In this document: piece by piece, positions 16,310-22,528 of the stretch
How the letters are laid out: every line of letters starts with the position of its first letter
Numbering within the stretch: position 1 is the stretch's first letter
DNA from: a virus
DNA length: 27,186 nucleotides
Virus record (IMG/VR): IMGVR_UViG_3300025913_000095
Coordinates: 1-27,186 of that record
Strand: one strand, 5' to 3'
The notes under the pieces: model-generated
Database searches by the model: none
Seen by the model: only the letters and a program-made list of their open reading frames with translations
Told to the model about the DNA's origin: nothing
Program-made: the position numbers and the translations under genes

Positions 16310-16575
16310 ATTAAAAAGTTTATATTATTATCGTTAATATTTGATTCTTTCTCTTGTTCATTATAATCATTAATTAAACTGTGTACATTTTCAATTAATT
16401 GTTTAAGCTTTCTATTCTTAAACTTTAAATTTCTATTATTAAGAATATCTAAACTTTCATCATATAATTCAATTGGCATTTTATTATATAATTCAAGTTT
16501 AGCTTTCTTAATTTCTTTTAAATTAATTAAATTTAATGCTATTTCATAATGATTTTTTATTAAATTTTCATTCAT
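16306..16575 (-). CDS. Helical protein, 89 aa
   Basis: An 89-residue helical, charged protein (NHYEIALNLINLKEIKKAKL; NRKLKQLIENVHSLINDYNE). It may form a short coiled coil. It lacks the D-N-x-x-[LI]-A motif of the replication-operon set. It shares its last base with the start region of the next gene. No family recognised. Confidence 0.6.
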   Translation of the reverse strand: MNENLIKNHYEIALNLINLKEIKKAKLELYNKMPIELYDESLDILNNRNLKFKNRKLKQLIENVHSLINDYNEQEKESNINDNNINFLI

Positions 16576-16868
16576 TAATATATCTGTATTATCTCTTTTT
16601 CTTTATAATTAGTTAATGTTTTATATTTATTAAACCAATTAATTTCTTTTTTTGCAGCAAGTCTTTGTGGTATTCCACAATAATTATTTTTAACCTCTCC
16701 ATAAGTATTATTAATTAAAACACCACCTTCAGAAAAATAAGTTTCTAATGATTCAAAATATAACACAGGAGTACTAAACTTACCATGTAAGGATATAGCT
16801 TTTCCCATAGTCTTTTTACCACTAGGCCAAGTTCTAACTATAAAATCATTTTCTTTTATTTTATTCAT
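16575..16868 (-). CDS. Small protein ending in IIQIY, 97 aa
   Basis: A 97-residue protein starting MNKIKENDFIVRTWPSGKKT, an SH3-like beta start with a short basic loop, and ending KEKEIIQIY. The codons of the last four residues are ATA CAG ATA TAT, differing at synonymous sites from its neighbours, so the tail is kept as protein rather than DNA. The stop overlaps the next gene's start region. No catalytic residue pattern visible. Confidence 0.65.
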   Translation of the reverse strand: MNKIKENDFIVRTWPSGKKTMGKAISLHGKFSTPVLYFESLETYFSEGGVLINNTYGEVKNNYCGIPQRLAAKKEINWFNKYKTLTNYKEKEIIQIY

Positions 16869-17071
16869 TAATAAATTTGTATTATTTTATTAGATTCATT
16901 TAAATTTCCTTTATATATCCAGCTTCCATTATTAATATTCCTTTGAATTGCTTGTTGATTCCAACCACTAAAAATTTTATATTTAGTAGTTTTAAACTTT
17001 TTATCAGGATCATATAAATATTTATCTTTATCTATTAAAATAATAGAACCTTCTTTAATTATATCATTCAT
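16868..17071 (-). CDS. Small protein ending in IIQIY, 67 aa
   Basis: A 67-residue protein: IIKEGSIILIDKDKYLYDPD is an SH3-like beta start, then KTTKYKIFSGWNQQAI, and the tail NESNKIIQIY. The tail codons are ATA ATA CAA ATT TAT. It touches the 16575-16868 gene by one base; both carry the tail, so they are adjacent members of the same set. No family assigned. Confidence 0.65.
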   Translation of the reverse strand: MNDIIKEGSIILIDKDKYLYDPDKKFKTTKYKIFSGWNQQAIQRNINNGSWIYKGNLNESNKIIQIY

Positions 17072-17237
17072 TTTCTTTTAATGTTTGATTATTATTAACT
17101 ACAAAAACTTTATCTGAATTAATTTCAAATCTAGGTAAACAATGAATTCCTTCTTTTAAATACAATTCTTTTTTAATAAATTTTCCATACTTCTTTAAAT
17201 CTTTAGCTTTTACTTGTTTATAGTCTATTTCTAACAT
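17064..17237 (-). CDS. Hypothetical protein, 57 aa
   Basis: A short frame: ATG at 17237-17235, TGA at 17066-17064, 57 residues. It starts MLEIDYKQVKAKDLKKYGKF and contains GIHCLPRFEINSDKVFVVNN. It overlaps the next gene by 8 bases. It fills the gap between the 16868-17071 and 17249-17560 genes, which is otherwise empty. No family recognised. Confidence 0.55.
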   Translation of the reverse strand: MLEIDYKQVKAKDLKKYGKFIKKELYLKEGIHCLPRFEINSDKVFVVNNNQTLKENE

Positions 17238-17248
17238 AATTTTAGTTT

Positions 17249-17560
17249 TTATTTATTAATATTAATTTCCATATATAATAATACTTCTCTTGCTAAATGA
17301 CCATCTTCTAATATAATATTAGGCATAAAACTGTCATCTATAATCATAAAATTATCTTCATTAAAAAATAATCGCGCACCATATATTGATGTATCAATTT
17401 CTTTTAATAAATATCCTTTTCTCTTTTTAAAATCTCCATAACCAATTACTTCATATTCTTGATCTAATTTAGGAATTAAGTAATCATCTCCAACTAATTT
17501 AATAGCTTTTAAAATTTTATTCTCTTCATCAAATTTATCATTTATACATTTAACTATCAT
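17249..17560 (-). CDS. SH3-like small phage protein, 103 aa, no IQIY tail
   Basis: A 103-residue protein starting MIVKCINDKFDEENKILKAI, with LDQEYEVIGYGDFKKRKGYL in the middle. The initial V-K-C-I-N strand and the later x-x-Y-x-V strand resemble the 20368-20601 protein (AKCINKDN, then GKTYEYF), so the two may share a beta-barrel fold. Unlike that one it ends YMEININK with no IQIY tail, which makes it a useful internal comparison. The upstream Zn-finger gene overlaps it by ATGA. Confidence 0.6.
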   Translation of the reverse strand: MIVKCINDKFDEENKILKAIKLVGDDYLIPKLDQEYEVIGYGDFKKRKGYLLKEIDTSIYGARLFFNEDNFMIIDDSFMPNIILEDGHLAREVLLYMEININK

Positions 17561-17721
17561 TTACTTATATTTTTAGTATTTTTACATTTAGGATAATTAG
17601 AACATCCAAGAAAATCTATATTTGTATTGTTATTCTTTCTTAATATCCAAGTATTACCACAAGAACATTTACCATATATTTTATCAAATCTATGTTTTAT
17701 ATTATAATTCTTTTTAAACAT
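17557..17721 (-). CDS. Small topoisomerase-type C4 zinc-finger protein, 54 aa
   Basis: ATG at 17721-17719, TGA at 17559-17557 overlapping the next ATG. The 54 residues contain GKCSCGN, then FLGCSNYPKCKNT. The second half, C-x-x-Y-P-x-C-x-x-T preceded by F-x-G, is the hallmark of the C-terminal zinc ribbon of type IA topoisomerases and related nucleases. Here it is a stand-alone protein with no catalytic domain. It probably binds one zinc and nucleic acid. Confidence 0.75.
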   Translation of the reverse strand: MFKKNYNIKHRFDKIYGKCSCGNTWILRKNNNTNIDFLGCSNYPKCKNTKNISK

Positions 17722-17754
17722 TATTATAATTTTTAAATTAATAATTTAATTAAG

Positions 17755-17822
17755 CTGTCTAGATTGGACTCGAACCAATACATCTATATTCCTACGTGCT
17801 TTTTCCAGCTAGCTACTAGACA
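17755..17822 (-). tRNA. tRNA-like sequence, degenerate (anticodon not assignable)
   Basis: Strong tRNA features on the minus strand: a 7-bp acceptor TGTCTAG/CTAGACA, U8, a D-arm-like GCT..AGC with CTGG in the loop, and a perfect T-arm ATTGG-TTCGAGT-CCAAT joined directly to the acceptor strand. However only 17 bases remain for the anticodon arm and no variable loop is left. The anticodon stem does not pair well and no U33 can be placed. Total length is 68 nt with no encoded CCA. I read it as a decayed or unusual tRNA; function uncertain. Confidence 0.5.
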
Positions 17823-17834
17823 GACCATTTTATA

Positions 17835-18248
17835 TTAGTTTAAACTAAGAACTTCTTCTTGTTTTTTAACAACAGTTGTAGCCAATACATGACCTTGTTG
17901 TTTAAGAATAGTTTCTAGTTTCTCTCCTCTAAGTAATATTAGAGAATAACTATCTACCATTCTCTCTCCAACTTGATAAGGAACTACTTTTACATTTAAA
18001 AATTGACCAGGAATTTCCCTGTTTTCAGCAATAAATTGTTTCATTATTGAAGGATCCCCTGATTTCCAAATACAATCTGTTCCAGCATCATTTACATGAG
18101 ATTGAAACACATTCCTTTGACGCATTTCAGCTAAAGGATTATTTGGATCCATAAAATAAAGTGTATAAAATTGACGGTTTTTCTTTGTGTCTTTAATTCT
18201 TTTTTCTGTTTTAATTTCAGACATTCTAATTGGTTTTACTGTTTCCAT
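17835..18248 (-). CDS. Possible ssDNA-binding protein, 137 aa
   Basis: A 137-residue protein preceded by a roughly 200-bp non-coding leader, which suggests it is strongly and separately expressed. The core NRQFYTLYFMDPNNPLAEMR, then RQRNVFQSH and IPGQFLNVKVVPYQVGERMV, reads like the strands of an OB fold, with a basic N-terminus (TEKRIKDTKKN). The position next to replication genes would suit a single-stranded DNA-binding protein. There is no acidic SSB tail; the end is VKKQEEVLSLN. The OB/SSB idea is inference with modest support. Confidence 0.55.
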   Translation of the reverse strand: METVKPIRMSEIKTEKRIKDTKKNRQFYTLYFMDPNNPLAEMRQRNVFQSHVNDAGTDCIWKSGDPSIMKQFIAENREIPGQFLNVKVVPYQVGERMVDSYSLILLRGEKLETILKQQGHVLATTVVKKQEEVLSLN

Positions 18249-18447
18249 AATGTTTTTGTTTTTTTGTTATATTTTATTATTTTTTATGATAATTTATTAT
18301 CATTTACACTTATATTTATAATGCCATAAGTTTCACATTTGTCCTTATTTTAAAGATATAGACTAATATCTATTAATAATATACAATTACAACTATCTCT
18401 GTGGTTTGTCCCATCTATATAGAGAATTTATATATTATTTAATACTT
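18249..18447 (-). promoter_or_regulatory. Structured 5' leader of the 17835-18248 gene
   Basis: About 200 bases without a gene. On the minus strand it contains a short hairpin AGATATTAGTCTATATCT (near 18353-18370), the segment CTCTATATAGATGGGACAAA with a matching AGAG further on, and a T/A-rich tract before the ATG. It probably holds the promoter and untranslated leader of the following gene. I cannot identify a specific -33/-7 promoter with confidence. Confidence 0.4.
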
Positions 18448-18537
18448 TTATAATTTGGTTAAAAACCAAAAAAATGCAATACAGACTATTGTTAAACAAA
18501 ATGTTTCTACTATTTCTATAATTACTTCATTTGTCAT
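18448..18537 (-). CDS. 29-residue membrane peptide
   Basis: ATG at 18537-18535 overlaps the lipoprotein gene's TGA (ATGA) and TAA is at 18450-18448. The peptide MTNEVIIEIVETFCLTIVCI continues as a hydrophobic stretch ending WFLTKL, so it should form one transmembrane helix. The exact stop/start overlap is the reason to accept a frame this short. Its role is unknown. Confidence 0.5.
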   Translation of the reverse strand: MTNEVIIEIVETFCLTIVCIAFFWFLTKL

Positions 18538-18743
18538 TTAATTGTATCTCCTATATAATATTTTTTGTTTGTGAAGTAATTTAATCCTCCTTCTAAATGA
18601 ACTATGTATCTATAGCCACTATAAACAGAATTATTAGTTTTATTATTAGTCTCAATTCCTGTAATCACCAATGGACTTAACATAAAACTTTCACAAGAAC
18701 ATAAAAATATTGCTAATAATACCACTAATATTTTTGTTTTCAT
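18534..18743 (-). CDS. Small lipoprotein, 69 aa
   Basis: A 69-residue protein with a clear lipoprotein signal: basic MKTK, hydrophobic ILVVLLAIF, then lipobox LCSC with the lipidated Cys at about 17, followed by ESF. The mature part is about 53 residues, polar with short strands (GYRYIVHLEGGLNYFTNK). It would sit in a membrane of a Gram-negative host, consistent with Bacteroidota. A role in superinfection exclusion or cell-surface change is a possibility, not shown. It overlaps the gene upstream by 4 bases. Confidence 0.75.
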   Translation of the reverse strand: MKTKILVVLLAIFLCSCESFMLSPLVITGIETNNKTNNSVYSGYRYIVHLEGGLNYFTNKKYYIGDTIK

Positions 18744-19102
18744 TTTTCTACAGGTTTAGATTCATTCCAATTTTTCTCTATTTCTAAATTTACTTTTGCT
18801 ATTTTATCTCTATCATCTTTATATCTTTGAGAATAATAAATAGCTTTACCATAATGAGAATTTAAATTATCATTTATATACACACCATCAATGAATTTTT
18901 CTCCATCTTTCATAACTTCTATTTGATGATACCTAGTAGCATATAAACTTTCTTTAGAATTCATATAAAACCAATTCCAAGAATATAATTCTTGTCTTCT
19001 TTTTAATAATTTTGATTTCTTAGATTCTTTGAAAGCTATTAAATTACTATTTTCATCAATTTTGAAATTGACACCATTCAATGTTATTATTTCTTCACTC
19101 AT
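18740..19102 (-). CDS. Hypothetical protein, 120 aa
   Basis: A 120-residue basic protein. The start MSEEIITLNGVNFKIDENSN is a short beta hairpin, followed by helices with many Tyr/Trp (ELYSWNWFYMNSKESLYATR) and ending with a charged helix (DKIAKVNLEIEKNWNESK). No family recognised. It is 2 bases downstream of the 19105-19398 gene. Confidence 0.6.
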   Translation of the reverse strand: MSEEIITLNGVNFKIDENSNLIAFKESKKSKLLKRRQELYSWNWFYMNSKESLYATRYHQIEVMKDGEKFIDGVYINDNLNSHYGKAIYYSQRYKDDRDKIAKVNLEIEKNWNESKPVEK

Positions 19103-19104
19103 AG

Positions 19105-19398
19105 TTAATATATTTGAATTATTTGTTTATATTGCTTAACTAAAGTAAATCTATTTTCTTTAAATGAAAGTCTAACAAATTTATTAGAATTATCTTTATA
19201 TTCTACTAAATAATCATCTTTTTGTATATCAATTATTTTAGCAAAATATTTATTATAATATTCTTTATTTATTATTAAACTTCCTCCAATAGTTAATTCT
19301 TTATTATTTCTTTTAAAAACATGTTCCCATTCACCTCCTATACGATAATCTACATCTAAATTGATAAATTTAACAATATCTCCTATTTTATATTTCAT
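19105..19398 (-). CDS. SH3-like small protein ending in IIQIY, 97 aa
   Basis: A 97-residue protein with a KOW/SH3-like start MKYKIGDIVKFINLDVDYRI and more strands (YFAKIIDIQKDDYLVEY). It ends LVKQYKQIIQIY. The tail codons are ATA ATT CAA ATA TAT. It is the clearest barrel-type member of the IQIY-tail set. It is the first gene after a terminator-like hairpin (19426-19481), so it may start its own transcription unit. Confidence 0.7.
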   Translation of the reverse strand: MKYKIGDIVKFINLDVDYRIGGEWEHVFKRNNKELTIGGSLIINKEYYNKYFAKIIDIQKDDYLVEYKDNSNKFVRLSFKENRFTLVKQYKQIIQIY

Positions 19399-19420
19399 TA
19401 ATTAATTATTAAATATTAAT

Positions 19421-19481
19421 AAAAATACAATAACCAAAACAATATATCAAATTAAATTGTAATATTATTAAGGTTATTGTA
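19421..19481 (-). terminator. Rho-independent-like terminator
   Basis: On the minus strand, TACAATAACC (19481-19472) and GGTTATTGTA (19435-19426) form a perfect 10-bp stem with a 36-base loop, followed at once by TTTTT and an AT tract. It lies between the 19547-19777 gene and the next gene, as expected for a terminator or attenuator. Confidence 0.6.
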
Positions 19482-19507
19482 TATAAATCAACTTTACCTA
19501 TTGATTT

Positions 19508-19539
19508 TGAGAACACAACATTTAAGTTGAGCACAAGAC
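19508..19539 (-). repeat. Conserved intergenic element, copy 1
   Basis: Plus-strand TGAGAACACAACATTTAAGT continues TGAGCACAAGAC. It closely matches the element at 25935-25965 and lies at the same place: just after a gene's stop and before a terminator-like hairpin. On the minus strand it contains a near-direct repeat, TTGTGCTCA and TTGTGTTCTCA, around CTTAAATG. A binding site for a phage or host factor, or a promoter, is possible. Confidence 0.5.
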
Positions 19540-19546
19540 GTTTAAA

Positions 19547-19777
19547 TTAGTAAATCTGAATTATTTTCTTTGGTTTTGATACTATTTTAGCCCATTTATC
19601 ATTATAATAAATATATTCTCCAGAATGTCCATTAATTGAAGCTAAAATAGATTCACTAGTACCAATCCAATATCTATCATTTTTTATAATATAAGTTCTA
19701 TTATTTTCAGGACTAATAAATTTAATACCAATAGGATAATCTCTTCTAGCTTTAATTAATAATTTTTCATTTGTCAT
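19547..19777 (-). CDS. Small protein ending in IIQIY, 76 aa
   Basis: A 76-residue protein: PIGIKFISPENNRTYIIKND is SH3-like, then GEYIYYNDKWAKIVSKPKK and the tail IIQIY. The tail codons are ATA ATT CAG ATT TAC, using the only Tyr TAC in the set, which stresses protein-level conservation. It is bounded by a perfect 12-bp hairpin upstream and the conserved element downstream, so it appears to be a separately transcribed unit. Confidence 0.7.
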   Translation of the reverse strand: MTNEKLLIKARRDYPIGIKFISPENNRTYIIKNDRYWIGTSESILASINGHSGEYIYYNDKWAKIVSKPKKIIQIY

Positions 19778-19790
19778 TATAATAATATAA

Positions 19791-19826
19791 AATATAAGAG
19801 AACATATTTCTACATTCTCTTATATT
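19791..19826 (-). terminator. Perfect 12-bp hairpin between genes
   Basis: AATATAAGAGAA (19791-19802) and TTCTCTTATATT (19815-19826) are perfectly complementary with a 12-base loop. On the minus strand it follows the stop of the 19836-20324 gene and is trailed by an AT-rich tract, so it is most likely a terminator or RNA-end stabiliser. Confidence 0.65.
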
Positions 19827-19835
19827 AATTAGTAA

Positions 19836-20324
19836 CTATTTATTTAAAATTTCTTTTAATGTAACACCAATACTTTCTAATCTTGCTTTCTTTTTAGCTT
19901 CTTCAGAAAGACATTCTTCTAAAGCTATTTTAGTTTTCTTTAATTTCTGTAATTCTTCTTCATGAGTTACATTAGCATATTGTTCTAAAATAGCTTCTTG
20001 CCATTCAGCAACAGTTCCACCTTCTTCTATATACTCTTTCAATTGTATTGGAGATACAGCAAGAAATTTATCTCTATTTTCTTCAATTGCTGCACCTTTT
20101 TTTGTAATATAAGCATATAATTCTTGAAGTTTATTAACATCTTTAACTTCTGAAAGAGTTTCTCCCATTAATTGACCACTAAGTCTTGATTTTTTCTCTT
20201 TACTGCCTGTTAATTGAGAAATTCTTTCAGTAATTTGTTTTAACATTGCTGGAATTCCTTCTTCAGTAATATTAAATTGTCCTGATAATGCTACTTCATT
20301 TGTTGCTTTTACTGTTTTTGCCAT
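19836..20324 (-). CDS. Coiled-coil phage protein, 162 aa
   Basis: A 162-residue protein, largely helical and charged. It has an N-terminal KATNEVALSGQFNITEEGIP segment, an early helix (MLKQITERISQLTG) and a C-terminal coiled coil (THEEELQKLKKTKIALEECL). It resembles conserved hypothetical proteins of Bacteroidota phages but I cannot name a function. It is the largest protein in the accessory small-gene region and ends at a strong hairpin, so it may be expressed on its own transcript. Confidence 0.65.
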   Translation of the reverse strand: MAKTVKATNEVALSGQFNITEEGIPAMLKQITERISQLTGSKEKKSRLSGQLMGETLSEVKDVNKLQELYAYITKKGAAIEENRDKFLAVSPIQLKEYIEEGGTVAEWQEAILEQYANVTHEEELQKLKKTKIALEECLSEEAKKKARLESIGVTLKEILNK

Positions 20325-20367
20325 AATTGTTTTTTGTTTTTAATTGTTATTATTTAATTTAAAATTC

Positions 20368-20601
20368 TTAATAAATTTGTATTACTCTTTTAATTGGTTT
20401 AATTGATTTAATTGGTTTAAAAAATTCTAAAAATTTCATCTTAGAAAAACCCAAACTATTACCACTATTTGAATACCCATTTTCTATTCCATCGTTTTCT
20501 ATCCAACTATAATTATTATTTTCTTTAATAAAATATTCATATGTTTTACCAATAGTTAAATCTTTATTATCTTTGTTTATACATTTAGCATATAACTTCA
20601 T
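20368..20601 (-). CDS. SH3-like small protein ending in VIQIY, 77 aa
   Basis: A 77-residue protein. LYAKCINKDNKDLTIGKTYE is a typical small phage beta-barrel start, with EYFIKENNNYSWIENDG following, then a repeated basic linker (FFKPIKSIKPIKR) before the tail VIQIY. The repeated KPIK linker holds the tail away from the barrel, as expected for a flexible docking peptide. Tail codons are GTA ATA CAA ATT TAT. Confidence 0.7.
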   Translation of the reverse strand: MKLYAKCINKDNKDLTIGKTYEYFIKENNNYSWIENDGIENGYSNSGNSLGFSKMKFLEFFKPIKSIKPIKRVIQIY

Positions 20602-20897
20602 AAATCTATATAATAAAATAGTTTAAATCCAAATATACCTCTTAGAAATCCAATTACTAATAATTTATTGGCCAAATTAGTTTCTTGATAATATCTAATA
20701 TAAATAATATCACCAATAAACTTTATTATTTGTTTTTTATAATTTAATATTAAACCAAATAAACCTAATCCTATTATATAACTCCCACCAATAAACAATA
20801 ATATTTGGTCTATTAAATCTAGATTTTTAAATAAGAATGGCATAAACCAAGCCCATATACCTATTGCTATTATAATTAATAATTTATTTGTTTTCAT
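20598..20897 (-). CDS. Membrane protein with about two to three TM helices, 99 aa
   Basis: A 99-residue protein: KLLIIIAIGIWAWFMPFLF is the first membrane helix, DQILLFIGGSYIIGLGLFGL the second, and the C-terminal GFLRGIFGFKLFYYIDL may be a third or an amphipathic helix. Its stop overlaps the next gene's ATG (ATGA). No family recognised; an inner-membrane location is likely. Confidence 0.6.
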   Translation of the reverse strand: MKTNKLLIIIAIGIWAWFMPFLFKNLDLIDQILLFIGGSYIIGLGLFGLILNYKKQIIKFIGDIIYIRYYQETNLANKLLVIGFLRGIFGFKLFYYIDL

Positions 20898-20899
20898 TT

Positions 20900-21061
20900 T
20901 TACTTCTTATTAAAAGCATTAATAACTCCAATAGCTAAGTTATTAGCTCTATTAAATGCTCTATTTTGATTAATTGTATTTCCTCTATATCCTGTAGAAG
21001 AAGCTAATAGAACCTTGTTTTGAACAATAATTCTAGGTCTTTTTGATGTGATTAGTGTCAT
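20900..21061 (-). CDS. Hypothetical protein, 53 aa
   Basis: ATG at 21061-21059, TAA at 20902-20900. The 53 residues start MTLITSKRPRIIVQNKVLLA and continue with SSTGYRGNTINQNRAFNRAN, then a helix. It is basic, so possibly nucleic-acid binding. The frame fills the gap between the 20598-20897 and 21073-21312 genes. Confidence 0.5.
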   Translation of the reverse strand: MTLITSKRPRIIVQNKVLLASSTGYRGNTINQNRAFNRANNLAIGVINAFNKK

Positions 21062-21072
21062 AGTTTTTAGTT

Positions 21073-21312
21073 TTAATAGATTTGTATTATTTTCTTAAAT
21101 TGATTTTTATATTCTTTTTCAGTAACTTCAATAAAATATTCTTCTTCCCTTTCATTGATAAAGTAAAGATTCTGATTAATTCTATAATTAAGATTACCTA
21201 ATGAATTATTAATTACTATACCAATATTATAAGATTGATATATAACATTCTTCATAATATAACCATTATAATTTTCTATTGCTTTTAAATATCTTATTTT
21301 AGTTATATCCAT
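21073..21312 (-). CDS. Small protein ending in IIQIY, 79 aa
   Basis: A 79-residue protein, MDITKIRYLKAIENYNGYIM followed by beta-like segments (SYNIGIVINNSLGNLNYRIN) and the acidic stretch NEREEEYFIEVTEKEY before NQFKKIIQIY. The tail codons are ATA ATA CAA ATC TAT. Its start overlaps the upstream membrane peptide gene by 14 bases. No enzymatic signature. Confidence 0.65.
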   Translation of the reverse strand: MDITKIRYLKAIENYNGYIMKNVIYQSYNIGIVINNSLGNLNYRINQNLYFINEREEEYFIEVTEKEYKNQFKKIIQIY

Positions 21313-21454
21313 ATTTGTAACATTTTATAAAAGGTATTTCTATTATTTTTGATTTAGCTTGTTCTTTGTTAATATCAGAAGTAATTAAAAATGAAGCTAT
21401 TATAACAAATAATAATATAAATATACAATTTAATAAGTTTTTAATTGTTTTCAT
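21299..21454 (-). CDS. Single-pass membrane peptide, 51 aa
   Basis: ATG at 21454-21452, TAA at 21301-21299. A basic start MKTIKNLLN leads to CIFILLFVIIASFLI (one transmembrane helix), then a polar tail TSDINKEQAKSKIIE. It overlaps the 21073-21312 gene by 14 bases. It is the first gene after the structured RNA segment at 21479-21660. Confidence 0.55.
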   Translation of the reverse strand: MKTIKNLLNCIFILLFVIIASFLITSDINKEQAKSKIIEIPFIKCYKYGYN

Positions 21455-21478
21455 TTGTTTATCATTTCTATGGTTTTT

Positions 21479-21542
21479 ACACTGGTGTAGAACAAGACTT
21501 TCAACTTCACTGTATATTTTGTTCTAACTTAACTACCAGTGT
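21479..21542 (-). ncRNA. Long two-part hairpin
   Basis: On the minus strand ACACTGGT (21542-21535) pairs with ACCAGTGT (21486-21479), and AGAACAA (21525-21519) pairs inside it with TTGTTCT (21495-21489). There are 15 pairs in two stems and a 23-base apical loop. No gene covers it. It could be a structured leader of the 21299-21454 gene, an RNA-processing site, or part of an intron remnant. Confidence 0.55.
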
Positions 21543-21618
21543 CATCAAATCTACTTATAATGCTACTATTTTCCTCTAAATCACATTGTTTAGTATAAAT
21601 ACTTAACTTTAATAGTTG

Positions 21619-21660
21619 TAGCTTTTCAGATTAATTATAAGCTGCTTCTTTGAAAAGCTA
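21619..21660 (-). terminator. 10-bp hairpin downstream of the HNH gene
   Basis: TAGCTTTTCA (21660-21651) and TGAAAAGCTA (21628-21619) form a perfect 10-bp stem on the minus strand, with a small inner AAGC..GCTT. It starts 8 bases after the HNH stop. No U-tract follows, so it may be a structural or processing element rather than a terminator. Confidence 0.5.
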
Positions 21661-21667
21661 GAAATAA

Positions 21668-22075
21668 TTAACAATATCTAGGCAAATTAGCTCTAGTTTT
21701 ATTTTTACTATATTGATTACCTGATTTCATTAAACCAATACTATAAGCATGTTTCTTGTTATCTGAATCAGAACACCATTCTAAATTATCTTTACAATTA
21801 TCTTCTTTATTCCCATTTTTATGATTTAATTGAGGCAAATTAAAAGGGTTAGGTATGAATAATTCTCCAACTAACCTATGTATTCTTAATGTTTTACTTG
21901 AATTTCCTTTAGTTACTGTAAATCTAAAATATCCAAATTTATCTGCGTTTAATTTAATTGGTTTGCCTTTTAATAAAACCTTGTTTTTAGAACATCTGTC
22001 TAAACTTCTTGCATTGCCAAAATTGCTTATTTGATATAAGTTTTCATAGTTTGGGACATCTTTCCATTGTTCCAT
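21668..22075 (-). CDS. HNH homing endonuclease with NUMOD4 domain
   Basis: A 135-residue protein: residues 3-27 (QWKDVPNYENLYQISNFGNA) are the NUMOD4 DNA-binding motif, and the HNH nuclease core follows with IHRLVGELFIPNP near 65-77, LNHKNGNKEDN near 83-93 and NLEWCSDSDN at 97-106. This is a standard phage homing endonuclease. It sits in an island with another endonuclease and structured RNA; it is bounded upstream by a terminator (22085-22122) and downstream by hairpins. Whether it belongs to an intron is unresolved. Confidence 0.88.
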   Translation of the reverse strand: MEQWKDVPNYENLYQISNFGNARSLDRCSKNKVLLKGKPIKLNADKFGYFRFTVTKGNSSKTLRIHRLVGELFIPNPFNLPQLNHKNGNKEDNCKDNLEWCSDSDNKKHAYSIGLMKSGNQYSKNKTRANLPRYC

Positions 22076-22084
22076 TTTTTACTT

Positions 22085-22122
22085 TTTTAAATAAAAACTA
22101 CTCCACCTTACAGGTAAGTAGT
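22085..22122 (-). terminator. Intrinsic terminator
   Basis: On the minus strand ACTACTTACCTGTAAGGTGG continues into AGTAGT; this folds into a hairpin with 11 pairs, one bulged G and a three-base loop, followed directly by TTTTTATTT. It lies 10 bases before the HNH start, ending the transcript that covers the structured region at 22132-22528. Confidence 0.75.
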
Positions 22123-22528
22123 GAGCTCATTTGTGTTGTAGAGCATAACCTTCTCTCTCTTGGGTTAATAATCCCTTTCTCAAGGGAACAACACATCTAA
22201 TATTTCTATTAGTATCTTTATGTAAATTAGAGTTATTCTATTGATATATAATCAATTCTTTATTCAGTATCACTACTGGCAGTTTTAAGCTTTTATAAGC
22301 CTCAATTAAGAGAAATTATTCTAGCACCTCTATCTGATTGTCCCAGATTAATTTACATCAGGATCAATGTTTAGCCTGTAATATGGCACCGCGGCTCAAA
22401 GTTGTAAAGTTTATTTTTCTCTATCTCGTAATAATGTACACTTATCCAAACTAGTATTTTTAAGCGTATATCTATTACTCCAGAGTTACCACCTTAAAGT
22501 GTTATGAGCCTTGGTATGTAAGTATAGA
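22123..22528 (-). other. Non-coding structured region between two homing endonucleases
   Basis: About 400 bases with no convincing gene. It holds a group I Q-like GGACAATCAG (22343-22334), shared word for word with the proven intron at 12972. It also holds a hairpin GAGCC...GGCT near 22397-22373, TTGAGCC and TAATTGAGGC segments like the 5' starts of known phage group I introns, and a three-way junction at 22132-22195. The elements do not assemble into a full P-Q-R-S core, and no splice sites can be set. It is probably a decayed or very divergent group I intron, but this is unproven. Confidence 0.45.
22132..22195 (-). ncRNA. Three-way-junction RNA
   Basis: On the minus strand TGTGTTGT and ACAACACA close a junction. 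One arm is TCCCTT-GAGA-AAGGGA, a six-pair stem capped by a GNRA-type GAGA loop. The second arm is TAACC with GGTTA around a 12-base loop. The perfect stems and GNRA loop indicate a real RNA fold. It could be the 3' part of a group I intron or an independent small RNA. Confidence 0.55.

Noticed and set aside
22009-22200. Plus-strand 63-residue open frame
   Set aside because: It is antisense to the HNH gene start and to the three-way-junction RNA and terminator; no sensible protein pattern.
22320-22362. Short exon-like peptide LGQSDRGARIISLN
   Set aside because: It is only 14-15 codons between stops, with no clear splice signals; the DNA better matches a group I Q-like element.
22370-22410. 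Group II intron domain V-like GAGCCGCGG
   Set aside because: The required hairpin with a matching CGGTTC strand and the catalytic triad layout is absent; no reverse transcriptase gene is nearby.
22383-22488. Open frame ending in KNKLYNFEPRCHITG
   Set aside because: It has no usual start codon after the preceding stop, and part of it forms RNA hairpins; not supported as a gene or exon without a homologue.
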